Part shown: positions 1 to 11,681 of the stretch, one piece after another
How the letters are laid out: the number at the start of each line of letters is the position of its first letter
Numbering within the stretch: the first letter of the stretch is position 1
Program-made: the position numbers and the translations under genes
DNA from: Portulaca oleracea
Taxonomy: Eukaryota; Streptophyta; Magnoliopsida; Caryophyllales; Portulacaceae
Assembly: GCA_029582165.1 (NCBI GenBank)
Contig: CM055872.1
Location: forward strand, 47,132,195-47,196,194
Direction of reading: 5' to 3'
DNA: 64,000 nucleotides
Notes under the pieces: model-generated
What the model was told of the DNA's origin: nothing
What the model saw: only the letters and a program-made list of their open reading frames with translations
Databases searched by the model: none

Positions 1-2401
1 AACACTTAGGTTCCTAACATTTACGAAATTACACTTAACACCTCCAAGAAAGCACATAACAAGATCACACATTAATTTCACTCAACAATTCTTTATAAAT
101 ACACGCAAACAGAGGACAGATTACAACATTCACATAAAACGGGTCACAACTCGACTTCCCGACATCCTATGGGTCTGGTTCTGGACTTTTCGGAAACCTC
201 AGGATGTCTACTAAAACTTCTATGTTGATGGTTAAGCCCAACTCAGTTCCGAAGGAATCTAAAAACACCCGTCTTTCCCATTGGTCCAGTTCTGACAGGT
301 TCTAGTAAAACGGTTATAACTCGGGCTATACAAGTCAAACGTTCAATCCGTAAAATTCCTATGGTTCCTAACATCTAAGGGAACCTCCAGTTCAAAGGGT
401 TTGACCAAAAGGTAACTACACTAGCCGTGGCAACCCGATCTTTAGACACTAACAAAACTGTCCCGTTAACGGTAATCAATTAATTAACACTTTCGGTTCT
501 AACTTCCACCATTCGATCCCGGGGTCCTAATTTGGACTCGAAACAGTAGTTAGGGTCTAAGATAGGAAGTCCAACTCAACTTAGGTCCAAAAATTAAACT
601 TGTAGAAGTAAACTTAATTAGAAAACACGAAAGACCCTTTAATAACTTTTAATAAAACCTAAGGTCATAAAAGAAATAAAATCACTTAAAACATAAATTA
701 CTTGACCAAGATTTTAAAGATTAAAAACATGGATTATTTACAAGTAAGTTATAACAAGAGGAAATAATCAAGGATTAAGAATTAATAAACAAGAATCGAA
801 TTTAAAGAACATGTGAATATTTAACTGACGATTCAAGAATTAATCTAGATAGTTATACTTTAAAGATTCGTGCATACAATAGTAATGTTATCTAAACCCT
901 AACATGAATTAACAAGAAAGAACCCTAAAAATAAAAGAACATGATATTTAACTTAATGAACAAGAAACCTAACTAATTTACAAGAATCAAGAAGACTTAG
1001 GTTTTCATGTACAAGAATCATAAAGAACTTAGTAACATTAAACTACTAATCAAGAACCTAAGGTTTTAATAACAAGAAAACAACCTAATTCATGTAACAA
1101 ACTTAACAAGATTAATTCTTAAAGAACAATAAAGAACATAACGATTTTATATAACTAAACTATCAAGAATTAACCTAGGTGAATAGATTTCCAAATTCGT
1201 ACATACAATAATATCGTGGTTTAACGATTCATGTAAAGAATATAACGAATATTAAAGAATCACTTTCAACCCTAATAATTAACTATTACAACCTAATTCT
1301 AATTACAAATAATAACATAAAATTACACATAACAATTAGAAAAATTACACATAATTACAACAAGAAAAATAATTACAATTAATTACCCTAATTACAACAC
1401 TAATAATACAATAATTATAAAAACAGAATATTAATAACAATAATAATTACAATTAAAATCAGATTAATAATAATAAAAATAAGAAAAGAAAAAGGAAAAA
1501 GGAAAGAAAAACAAGAATCAGTTAGGGTTAGGGTTAGGGTTTACGTAGGTTAGGGCAGCGGTGGTTTCTGGCGACGGCGACGGCGGGCGGCGGTCGGAGA
1601 GGGGTGCGTCGGGGTCGCAGGTGGCAGGCGTCGACCGTGGGCTCGTCGGAGGGGGTGGTTGACGTCGATTTTCCGAGCAACAGCGATGCGGTCGCTGGGG
1701 ATGAGGCGGCGCGACGGCGACGCTGAGGATGGCGACGGTGGCGGCGCCGTGGCGCTGGTGGCAGGCGGCGAGAGCGAGGGGTCGAGAGGAAGAAAGAGGG
1801 AAAGAGAGGAGGGCTCGGTGGTTGCGGTGGTTGGAGGTCGCGGCGATGGTGCGGTGATGGTGGCAAGGCTGTGGCGAGAGAAGGAGAGGGAGGAAGAGAG
1901 AGGAGAAGAAGAAAAGAAAGAGAGAGGGGATCGGTTGCGGTGGTTTCCTGGTGCGGCCATGGTGATGCAGTGGGAGAGAGAGGGAGCAGGGAGGGAGAGA
2001 GAGCTAGGGTTTGAGGGAGGGATTATTAGGGTTTAGGGTTTGAGAGGGGTTTAGGGGGGTTTTTATACTAATACCCAATTTAGGCCCAAAACTAATCCTA
2101 ATCCAACCCATTTAACAAATAAAAGCTGATTTTTCTAAAAACCTAATAATTCTAATAATAGTAATAATAATATTAATTTTAATAATCATATAATCACATA
2201 ACAAATAATATTCACGTAATTAACCACGTAATAATATTAACCAGCGGAAATTACTATTCTACCCTTGTTAGCCCCTCAACGGTCCTACGAGCTCAAGCGT
2301 TAGCATAAATAAACACATTACGAACAACAGTAAATAACGAAGTCAACCTATTTTATTAACGACGTTACGGTCAACATCGTTGGATTTTTCGGGGTTTTAC
2401 A
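1..2401 (-). repeat. 3' LTR of the Tekay-type element (truncated by window edge)
   Basis: Matches 9568-12015 closely; the inner edge is the LTR terminus read on the minus strand as TGTAAAACCCCG. About 1.2 kb of U5 is missing to the left. The GC-rich stretch at about 1550-2000 differs from the other LTR by many insertions and deletions. A minus-strand TATA box lies at 2060-2067. Confidence 0.92.
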
Positions 2402-2414
2402 TCATTACCTTCTT
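2402..2414 (-). other. Polypurine tract of the Tekay-type element
   Basis: On the minus strand AAGAAGGTAATGA abuts the 3' LTR start, the place for plus-strand DNA priming. It is a weak tract. The same junction (gttttaca + cattaccttctt + gaagtttcgtcc) recurs at about 2503-2548, so the element carries a second, internal PPT-like copy. Confidence 0.55.
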
Positions 2415-2558
2415 AAAGAAGTTTCGTCCTCGAAACTTAAACTTAAACTTAACCCTAATGGTCCGGTAAGGAAACTAACGGTTTCTTTTCTCCTAAAACT
2501 CGAGGTTTTACAACATTACCTTCTTAAAAGAAGTTTCGTCCCCGAAACTTGACGCGCC

Positions 2559-2822
2559 TTAGGCTTGGAACAAGTGAGGGTACTTCTTCCTCATCTCATC
2601 TTCTGTTTCCCAGGTTGCTTCTGTTGTAGTATGATTCGCCCATCGTACTTTTACCAAGGGAACTACTTTCCTCCTAAGCTGCTTTTCTCTACGGTCCAAT
2701 ATTTCTAGCGGCTGCTCTTCATAGCTCAGATCTTCTTGCAGCTGAAGCGGCTCGGGATCAATCACATGGGTCGGGTCCGGAACATATTTCCTGAGTTGTG
2801 ACACATGGAAGACATTGTGCAC
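2559..2822 (-). pseudogene. Integrase C-terminus with chromodomain-like tail
   Basis: The frame starts at the conserved [10 protein letters not shown] motif that follows the integrase GPY/F region. It ends with LVKVRWANHTTTEATWE and a terminal YPHLF, the chromodomain-like tail of Tekay/Del elements. In this family the tail is thought to steer integration to heterochromatin. It is out of frame with the upstream integrase: a frameshift falls at about 2830-2860. Translation ends at a stop just before the PPT region. Confidence 0.85.
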
Positions 2823-3691
2823 TCTGGGGAGTTCTCCGCACCAGAATCGTAGGCGACTTCTCCGATACGTTCCAAAATTGGGTATGGCCCGATAAACCTT
2901 GGTGTCAACTTCCCCGACTGGCCGAATCTCATAACCCCCTTCGTAGGTGAGACCCGCAAAAACACGTATTCCCCTACTTCAAACTCTAGAGGTCTTCTCC
3001 TCTTGTCAGCATAACTCTTTTGTCGACTTTGTGCTGCCTTCATCTTGTCTTGAATGATTCGAACCTTCTGAGTAGTGGCCTGTATTAGGTCCGGTCCGAT
3101 CGTTAGAGCTTCATCGATGTCCTGCCAACATAGGGGAGTTCTACATCTCCTTCCATACAAAGCTTCGAAGGGTGACATCCCTATGTTAGCATGGTAGCTG
3201 TTGTTGTATGAGAATTCAATGAGAGTCAACTCGTCATCCCACGAGTCCTTGAAATCTAAAGCGCATGCTCGCAGCATATCTTCGAGGGTCTGGATGGTCC
3301 TCTCTGTCTGTCCATCTGTAGCTGGGTGAAAAGCGGTGCTGAACTTGAGCTTTGTGCCAAACGCTTCTTGTAACTTTTTCCAAAAACCCGACTGAAATCT
3401 GGTATCTCTGTCTGAGACTATAGAACTGGGTACTCCGTGTAACCTTACAATCTCCCTTACATAGGCCTGAGCTAGCTGATCTAGGGACCAATTGTTGGCG
3501 ATGGCTAGGAAATGAGCTGACTTGGTCAAACGATCTACAATCACCCATATTGCATTGTGTTTCCGCCTGGTCCTTGGTAGACCTATCACAAAATCCATTG
3601 ATATCGAATCCCATTTCCATTCAGGGACATCTAACGGCGCAAGTCCTACCGTCGTTGATGCTCTGCCTTGACTCGCTGGCAAGTAAGACAC
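2762..3691 (-). pseudogene. Integrase catalytic core of Tekay-type element
   Basis: Contains the rve-type core: SMDFVIGLP with the first catalytic Asp, VSDRDTRF with the second, and the Glu in [13 protein letters not shown]. The DLI..T..K..I..KM..AQSRQK..AD segment and a GPY/F-like region ([13 protein letters not shown]) follow. Integrase inserts the cDNA copy into the genome. The core is intact, but a frameshift joins it to the zinc finger upstream (about 3680) and another to the chromodomain tail (about 2850). The last 20 or so residues of this frame are out-of-frame shadow. Confidence 0.9.
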
Positions 3692-4533
3692 TTGGCCACA
3701 AAGTCTGCCACTTCTTGTTTCATATTACTCCACCAGAACATCTGTTTAAGATCCTTGTACAACTTATTTCCCCCTGGATGCACTGAATATGGCGTATTGT
3801 GTCCCTCTTCTAGAATCCTCCTTTTCAGCTCCTCAATATTGGGTACACAGATGCGGTTATGAAACCGTAATGTACCGTCTTCGTGGATCACAAAGCCAGG
3901 GGCTTTCCCTTGCAACACTTCTTCACGTATCTTGACAAGCTGAAGGTCCAGCTCTTGGGTTCTCTTGATTTCCTCCATTAGAGTAGGTTGTAATTCCATG
4001 ACATTCAATACAGCTTTCTTCCCGGGTATTACCACATTAATCTCCAATCTCCTAAACTCCTCGCACAACTCGTGCGGCATCGTCCTCAAGTGGTTTACAG
4101 CAGGATACGGTCTTCTACTCAGGGCATCAGCCACTACATTTGCCTTTCCGGGATGATATTGGAAATTCACATCGTAATCCTTTAGGAACTCTAACCACCT
4201 TGTCTGCCTGAGGTTGAGCTCCTTCTGTGTGAACAGGTACTTCAAACTCTGATGATCGGTAAATATCTCGCAATGTACTCCATAAAGATAATGCCTCCAA
4301 ATCTTAAGCGCAAAAACCACTGCTGCCAACTCCAGGTCATGAGTGGGGTAATTCTTCTCATGCGTCTTCAGTTGCCTGGATGCATATGCAATCACCTTCC
4401 CTTCCTGCATGAGTACACAACCCAATCCACCATGCGATGCGTCACTGTAGATGACAAAACCTTCGTTCCCTTGAGGTAAAGCAAGAATAGGGGCCGAGGT
4501 AAGCCTCTTCTTGACTCTGGAATGCTTGCTCAC
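3646..4533 (-). pseudogene. RNase H and integrase zinc finger of Tekay-type element
   Basis: The N-terminal half is the RNase H domain: an [13 protein letters not shown] motif with the first catalytic Asp, [11 protein letters not shown] with the Glu, and [11 protein letters not shown]. It ends at the VVADALSRR hinge. The C-terminal part holds the integrase HHCC finger, with H in the [13 protein letters not shown] region and CLTCQ. RNase H removes the RNA template during reverse transcription. Between this frame and the RT lie about 220 bases (4534-4751) that still encode the RT connection region in broken frames. Confidence 0.9.
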
Positions 4534-4751
4534 ATTTTTCCGACCATGCGAACTTTATTGACTTCCGAGTCAAATTGGTTAACGAGGTGGCGATTTTGAG
4601 AAATCTTGCACGAACTTCCTATAATACCGCCAAACCAGAAAACTCCTAACCTCGTGGCATTCTTGGTGTCGGCCACTTGGTGATGGCCTCCACCTTTTGG
4701 GGTCTCGCCACTCCTTCCTTAGACACCATATGTCCTAAGAACGCTACTTGT

Positions 4752-5387
4752 TCAACCAAAACTCACACTTCTTAAGCTTGCGTAAAGCTTGTTGCTCCGT
4801 AGAGTCGTCAATACTTCTCTCAGATGATTCGCATGCTCCTCTCGTGTTCCTGAGTATACCAATATGTCGTCGATGAACACCACTACAAACTTATCCAGGA
4901 ACGGCTCGAACACTCTGTTCATCAAATCCATGAAGGCGGCTGGGGCATTTGTAAGCCCAAAAGGCATTACCACAAACTCATAGTGACCATACCGAGTTCG
5001 GAATGCGGTTTTAGAGATATCTTCTTCGCGAATTCTCAGCTGGTGATAACCTGACCTCAGGTCTATCTTAGAAAACGTTGTTGCTCCTCGCAACTGGTCA
5101 AAAAGATCATCAATACGAGGTAGAGGATAACGATTTTTGACGGTAATCTTGTTCAACTCCCGGTAATCGATGCACAACCTCATGCTACCATCCTTCTTCT
5201 TCACGAACAGCACAGGTGCTCCCCATGGTGACGTGCTGGGTCGGATATACCCCTTTTCCAACAGCTCATCCAGCTGAGTCTTCAACTCCTTAAGTTCTGC
5301 GGGCGCCATGCGATATGGGGCTTTTGAAACAGGTGCGGCCCCGGGCTCCAAATCGATGCAGAAATCTACCTCCCTGATTGGAGGCAA
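4752..5387 (-). pseudogene. Reverse transcriptase of Tekay-type element
   Basis: Clear Ty3/gypsy [19 protein letters not shown] is followed by [26 protein letters not shown] with the first Asp, [12 protein letters not shown], and the catalytic FIDDILVYS box. All key catalytic residues are present. The frame ends early because of a frameshift near 4760-4800. The start is an internal Met, since the protein is normally part of a gag-pol polyprotein; the upstream frame change is near 5390. Confidence 0.92.
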
Positions 5388-6241
5388 ACCCGGAATCTCC
5401 TCCGAAACACATCGATACTCCGCACTACCGGGATATTCTCAATCGTGAGCTCCTCCGCCTTGGTGTCGATTACGTTGCATAGAAACCCTTCACAACCTTG
5501 GCCTAACAACTTTTGGGCCTTGAGAGCAGAGATGATCCGTACACTATGAAGGTGCCTATCACTCCAATGTACTACCTTCTTTCCGTTTGGTCCCATTAAG
5601 GTCACCTTTTGCTTATAACAATCTATCTGGGCTCTATATTTTGCTAACCAGTCCATCCCCAAAATAACGTCGAACTCCATTAGGTCAAACATATAGAGGT
5701 CAGCCTCAAACTCCTGTCCTGCTATCACTATAGGGCATCCACCATATAACTCTCCACAACTAATGGTATCCCCGGTAGGTAGGGCTACCGATATAGGCTT
5801 ACTATTCTCCGAGGGTTTCATCTTAGCCTTCTCTACTATAGCTCGTCCAACAAAAGAATGACTAGCACCAGAATCAAACAAAACAGATATAGTGTAGAGG
5901 TGGAGAGAGAAGGTACCCGTCACAACATCTGCTTCATTCTCAGCCTCTTCTTTCCTCATTACGTATACTCGTCCTCCTCCGTTGCGCGGCGGTTGCTGTT
6001 GCGGACGAGGCGGGTTTGCTGGCCTCCCTTGGTTATTCTGACTTCCACCAGATCCACCTTGGTTTTGCTGTTGTGGCCTTTGGTTCCCATTATAGCCTCC
6101 CCGGTTTTGATATGTCGTCTGCGGAGCTCTCCAATTCCCATTGTTCCCATTATTTCCGTTGCTTCCATTGTTCCCTCCACTTCGCCCCCGTCGGCCGAGG
6201 GCACAGCGTACTGATGTTGGAAACTCCCGCAGTTGAAACAT
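5366..6241 (-). pseudogene. Gag C-terminal linker and aspartic protease of Tekay-type element
   Basis: An Asn/Gly/Gln-rich linker of about 100 residues leads into the retropepsin-like protease, with active-site motif VLFDSGASHSFV and the downstream DVILGMDWL. The protease cuts the polyprotein. The linker continues gag from the other frame after a frameshift at about 6190. The last 25 or so residues are out of frame with RT. Confidence 0.87.
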
Positions 6242-7218
6242 CCTCCTCGCACGTTCCTTACTCTACAATCCCGTGGATAATGGCCTGGTCGACCACAAAC
6301 CTTGCAGATTGGAGTATTCGACGGCCTACGCCCCGAAGACTGATTTCCCTGCCAGTTGCTAGGGCGGAACCTCTTCTCCTGGAAATGTTGAGGTGGATTA
6401 AAGCGGGGTGGTTCTTTCCTCTTTTGCCCTTGTATGCCTAACTGTCGTTCCATGTCATGCATCACCCTTTCTACAGTGAGGGCAACGTTCAAGATATTCG
6501 TAAGAGACGTGAACTCCCGTGATGACATGCGATCCTGAATCTTGCAATTCAATCCATCCCAGAAGCGGTCCATCCTTAGCTGCTCAGTGGCTACCAAGGC
6601 AGATGTAAAACGAGATAGTTCAGTGAACTTTGCAGAGTAGGCGAGCACACTAGTTTCCCCTTGGCGCAGATTCATAAATTCTTTTTCTTTTGCCTTCTGG
6701 AGGGAAATTGGGTAAAATCGATCCCTTAGCACAATCTTGAAGCGGTTCCAGTCGAAACCCGGTTCAGTCCTTATTTCCTTCACACTGGCCCACCACAAAT
6801 CGGCCTCTTCCTTCAGGTGGTAAGCAGCAAAGTCCATCCTTAACTCTTCAGGACAGTGTGTGGTGTCGAAAATCTTCTCAATTTCTCTAACCCAATCTTC
6901 AAAGACTTTGGGGTCAGCTACCCCTGTGTAAGTGGGCGGGTTGAAGCTGTTGAACCTTTGGAGAAGAGCGGAGGGGTCATCTTCCCTCCCTCCTCCTTGT
7001 CGATCCACCACTTTCCTCAGTAGGTCCTCGTGCTTGCCGAGCATTTCAATCATTAGCATGCTAGCAAGGTCGTTCCCCGGAGTTGCTGTATTCGACCCTG
7101 GTACTAAATGAGCCAGGCGTTGGCGCAGTTCAGTTGCAGTTTGAGGGCGCTGTTCGGTCACAGCTGGTGTACGCTCCCGAGTACCATGGTTAGGTTGAGT
7201 ACCGTTCACGTCCGACAT
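5959..7218 (-). pseudogene. Gag (capsid and zinc knuckle) of Tekay-type element
   Basis: The start at 7218 gives MSDVNGTQ. A retrotransposon gag capsid domain follows (FEDWVREIEKIFDTT, then W-containing LWWASVKE and FYPISLQKAKEKEFMNLRQG), then a CCHC knuckle, CKVCGRPGHYPRDC. A second CFNC lies nearby but is degenerate. Gag forms the particle that packages the RNA. From about 6190 downstream this frame is only shadow; the true continuation is in the frame of the protease. Confidence 0.88.
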
Positions 7219-7555
7219 CCTGATTCAAAGGGTCGATTTAGTCTATTTAAAGGGTTCCAATCCATAGTCTCAACAACATACCTAAGGTAGCTACTTGGTC
7301 CGGTCTTCTCATAGGGTGCTAAACAATACGTGAACGTAATTCTATTTCACCAAGTAATCTCTTATGTCAACAGTTTATTTCATGAATCCTCATCACATTT
7401 GGCAAGGTCACAAAACAATATTTCCATATACCAATGTAATCATGTATAATACTTCCAAAAGAACAACAAGTCAATATTCAGATTATTTCACAGTTTAACA
7501 AAAATATCAACATAACAACTATACATCAACACTCAACACATAGTAGCCATCTCAC

Positions 7556-8216
7556 TCAGATGATCCTCCTGCATCGAGGGTTCTTCCTCGCTGAGACTGG
7601 AGTCCACTCAGGATCACTCGTCTCATCCCCTGAGCCCTCCTCGGGGTCTTCTCCTGTTTCCCGGTCCACCTCATCCTCCTCCTCGGGTGGAATATCATGC
7701 TCGGGCTCAACGGCGGGTGCAGCCGTGACCCTTGAGGTTACCTCGGGCTCAGAAACCTGGGCGCCGTCCTCGGCGGGGTCCTCCTCCGGATCTTCTTCAG
7801 GGTCATCCTCATGATCCTCAGCTGGTGCAGGGGCTGGGTTCACCTGGACCCTCTCTACTCGGCGCATCCCAATCCGGGCGATCTTAGAAAAGACCCCCGG
7901 GATTCGATGCTCCGACTCCACCCGGTACCTCTGACACCAACAGCACGGGTGTGGGTACCTCTCCTCCGGAAGCAGGGGTGGCAGCAATGACGATGCGATG
8001 GCCCCACCAGGGATCATCTCGTAAGGTGAGCAGGAAAGCGTTAGCCTGGGCTTCCTCGTTGTCACGCAAGCAGGAGTTCGGGACATCCTTGGTGTACCGT
8101 TCGATCTCATCATAGAAGTTCAACATGTGTGTCCCCAAATACCCACCAGGAGGAATGGGTGTGTAACGGTGAAAGCACGGCGTGGGGTGCTGGTGACAGT
8201 GTGTGCGTTGTGCCAT
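7556..8216 (-). pseudogene. Extra acidic ORF between PBS and gag
   Basis: A reading frame begins at 8216 (MAQRTHCHQH) close behind the PBS and runs about 100 codons. A frameshift near 7890-7930 moves it to the frame ending at 7556. The second half is strongly acidic, with repeated EEDPEEDP-type stretches, and ends in a basic RKNPRCRRI tail. I do not recognise the product. It sits in the leader, ahead of gag, where most Ty3/gypsy elements have no gene. It could be an accessory protein or a captured gene fragment. Continuity of the two frames is inferred. Confidence 0.5.
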
Positions 8217-8389
8217 CCTACAAGGTTAGAACGCATTACACATAAAATACTGATGATATAATCAAACAAAATATTCAAGGAAAGCATGGAACCATTTTCC
8301 CCCATCCTACGCTCATCACTCCGAACTTAGCTTCCTAGGGTCCATCTAAACCTAAGGGACTCTGAGGAGCTACTAGGTCGCAACCCAGA

Positions 8390-8401
8390 GCTCTGATACC
8401 A
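8390..8401 (-). other. Primer binding site, initiator tRNA-Met
   Basis: On the minus strand TGGTATCAGAGC is a perfect match to the 3' end of plant initiator tRNA-Met, three bases inside the 5' LTR end. It fixes the orientation and the LTR boundary at 8405. Confidence 0.92.
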
Positions 8402-8885
8402 TTCTGTAACGCCCCGGAAATTTAATTATAGAAAGTCAAAGTCAAACTGACGTTAACAGACAAAACTTAGCGGAAGACTTCAAATTTAGTTTGGGCGTCA
8501 CTGCCGTATCCCCGAAGGAATACAAGGCGAGAAAGGAAAAGCACAACTGTCTGCTAACGGTAACTACTAACAACTCAAAACAAACTTTAAGAATTCATAA
8601 CGAAAACAATATAAAAGGTTCAAGGACTTCTAGACTCGTCGTCCTCACTTCTAACTCACGTCCCCATCATTTAGATCTTCACCTGAAATCAAAACATTTC
8701 AAAAAATGAGGGGGAAATCTCAATAATGTCTACCCCTAACGTTTAAAACAATTTAAGTTCATTTCAATTCATTTTGGGGAGAGGGATCAAATCAACATTT
8801 TACAAACCTTTAACCCTTAACTGTTTTCCTCAACCCATCCAATCCATATTTTAATTTGCGGGCGGGATACCAAATCCCTTAAAGT

Positions 8886-9032
8886 AACATCGCCTACCAA
8901 AGGCATCAAGAACATCGCCTATCAAAGGCATAAATAACATCGCCTACCAAAGGCATCAAAACATCGCCTACCAAAGGCATCAAGAACATCGCCTACCAAA
9001 GGCATAAATAATATCGCCTACCAAAGGCATCA
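8886..9032. repeat. 25-bp tandem repeat array in the LTR
   Basis: About six direct copies of a 25-bp unit, acatcgcctaccaaaggcat plus a short tail. Each contains a small dyad, GCCT..AGGC. Variant copies of the same motif (gatgcctttggtaggc) occur in the solo LTR at 33594-33760, so the array belongs to the family, not just to this copy. Confidence 0.85.
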
Positions 9033-11673
9033 AAATACTATCCTATATCAGGGAAGGAAGCCCTGATCTCCTGGTCCATAACCCTGCAGGTTGTTACACC
9101 TGCACAACAGGTTATCCCCCGAAACCCGCTTAACGTTTCCACTTGAATTATTTATTCATTAATCGAACTCATCTCACAACTCTCAAGTCAAACCTTCCCA
9201 AGTTATCAAAACCATTAACAAAACTTTGAAATAAAGACCATCCAATTTCTCAACTCAAATAAACCAAGATCACAATCGAATCAAAAAGATTATCAAAACA
9301 GATGGTCGTATTTCCACAAAAGTCCCCTTTCGGGATGCAATTCTCAAAATAGATTATAAAACATCAAAACACATTTAAAGAGCATCCCGGTGGGGATTAG
9401 AGCATAGACAATTACCTGATATACTTCACAGCACAGCAAAAGAAGAACACACTTGAGCTCACTAACGTCACGCACTAACTCGGGCCTAGAATAAGAATAG
9501 TTATCTAATCAAAACGCGTTCTAACGAAGTTAGAATTATCTATTATCTACCTAACCCATCCCCTAGGAACACTTAGGTTCCTAACATTTACGAAATTACA
9601 CTTAACACCTCCAAGAAAGCACATAACAAGATCACACATTAATTTCACTCAACAATTCTTTATAAATACACGCAAACAGAGGACAGATTACAACATTCAC
9701 ACAAAACGGGTCACAACTCGACTTCCCGACATCCTATGGGTCTGGTTCTTGACTTTTCGGAAACCTCAGGATGTCTACTAAAACTTCTATGTTGATGGTT
9801 AAGCCCAACTCAGTTCCGAAGGAATCTAAAAACACCCGTCTTTCCCATTGGTCCAGTTCTGACAGGTTCTAGTAAAACGGTTATAACTCGGGCTATACAA
9901 GTCAAATGTTCAATCCGTAAAATTCCTATGGTTCCTAACATCTAAGGGAACCTCCAGTTCAAAGGGTTTGACCAAAAGGTAACTACACTAGCCGTGGCAA
10001 CCCGATCTTTAGACACTAACAAAACTGTCCCGTTAACGGTAATCAATTAATTAACACTTTCGGTTCTAACTTCCACCATTCGATCCCGGGGTCCTAATTT
10101 GGACTCGAAACAGTAGCTAGGGTCTAAGATAGGAAGTCCAACTCAACTTAGGTCCAAAAATTAAACTTGTAGAAGTAAACTTAATTAGAAAACACGAAAG
10201 ACCCTTTAATAACTTTTAATAAAACCTAAGGTCATAAAAGAAATAAAATCACTTAAAACATAAATTACTTGACCAAGATTTTAAAGATTAAAAACATGGA
10301 TTATTTACAAGTAAGTTATAACAAGAGGAAATAATCAAGGATTAAGAATTAATAAACAAGAATCGAATTTAAAGAACATGTGAATATTTAATCGTGATTC
10401 AAGAATTAATCTAGATAGTTATACTTTAAAGATTCGTGCATACAATAGTAATGTTATCTAAACCCTAACATGAATTAACAAGAAAGAACCCTAAAAATAA
10501 AAGAACATGATATTTAACTTAATGAACAAGAAACCTAACTAATTTACAAGAATCAAGAAGACTTAGGTTTTCATGTACAAGAATCATAAAGAACTTAGTA
10601 ACATTAAACTACTAATCAAGAACCTAAGGTTTTAATAACAAGAAAACAACCTAATTCATGTAACAAACTTAACAAGATTAATTCTTAAAGAACAATAAAG
10701 AACATAACGATTTTATATAACTAAACTATCAAGAATTAACCTAGGTGAATAGATTTCCAAATTCGTACATACAATAATATCGTGGTTTGACGATTCATGT
10801 AAAGAATATAACGAATATTAAAGAATCACTTTCAACCCTAATAATTAACTATTACAACCTAATTCTAATTACAAATAATAACATAAAATTACACATAACA
10901 ATTAGAAAAATTACACATAATTACAACAAGAAAAATAATTACAATTAATTACCCGAATTACAACACTAATAATACAATAATTATAAAAACAGAATATTAA
11001 TAACAATAATAATTACAATTAAAATCAGATTAATAATAATAAAAATAAGAAAAGAAAAAGGAAAAAGGAAAGAAAAACAAGAATCAGTTAGGGTTAGGGT
11101 TAGGGTTTACGTAGGTTAGGGCAGCGGTGGTTTCTGGCGACGGCGACGGCGGGCGGCGGTCGGAGAGAGTGCGTCGTCGCGGTGGCGGCGTCGCGTGGGC
11201 TCGTCGGAGGGTGGTTGGCGTCGATTTTCCGAGCAATGTGGCGATCTTCGATGGTCCTTTCTTCGATCGGTAGGCCTGGCGGCGGCTCGAGCGCGGCGAG
11301 GGTCGCTGGGATGAGGCGGCGCGACGCGACACCGTGGCGGCAGTGGTGGCGCTGGTGGTCGGGCGGGCGAGAGACAGGGTCGAGAGGAAGAAAGAGGGAA
11401 AAAGAGAAGAAGAGGAGGGCTCGGTGGTTGCGGTGGTTGGGAGGTCGCCGCGATGGTGCCAAGTGGCTGGTGGCGAGAGAAGGAGAGGGAGGAAGAGAGA
11501 AGAAGAAAAAGAAAGAGAAAGAGAGGGGGATCGGTTGCGGTGGTTTCCGGTGCTCGGGCGGCCGTGATGGCGATGCAGTGGTAAGGCGAGAGAGAGGGAG
11601 CAGGGAGGGAGAGAGAGCTAGGGTTTGAGGGAGGGATTATTAGGGTTTAGGGTTTGAGAGGGGTTTAGGGGGA

Positions 11674-11681
11674 TTTTTATA
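11674..11681 (-). promoter_or_regulatory. TATA box of the 5' LTR promoter
   Basis: Minus-strand TATAAAAA lies about 335 bp inside the LTR start, with TGGGCC (a site-II-like element) about 25 bp upstream in TTTTGGGCCTAAATT. The other LTR has the same at 2060-2067. The solo LTR at 31170 has TTGGGCC followed by aatataaaag near 31503-31526. Confidence 0.6.

Noticed and set aside
1520..1545. Chromosome end or interstitial telomere
   Set aside because: Only three TTAGGG units, repeated identically in both LTRs; part of the element.
1534..2036. ORFs of 110-136 residues in the GC-rich LTR core (also 11084-11628)
   Set aside because: Low-complexity Pro/Arg/Ser/Gly strings on both strands, broken differently in the two LTRs.
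8886..9032. CRISPR-like array of 25-bp repeats
   Set aside because: No spacers; units are contiguous and lie within a plant LTR.
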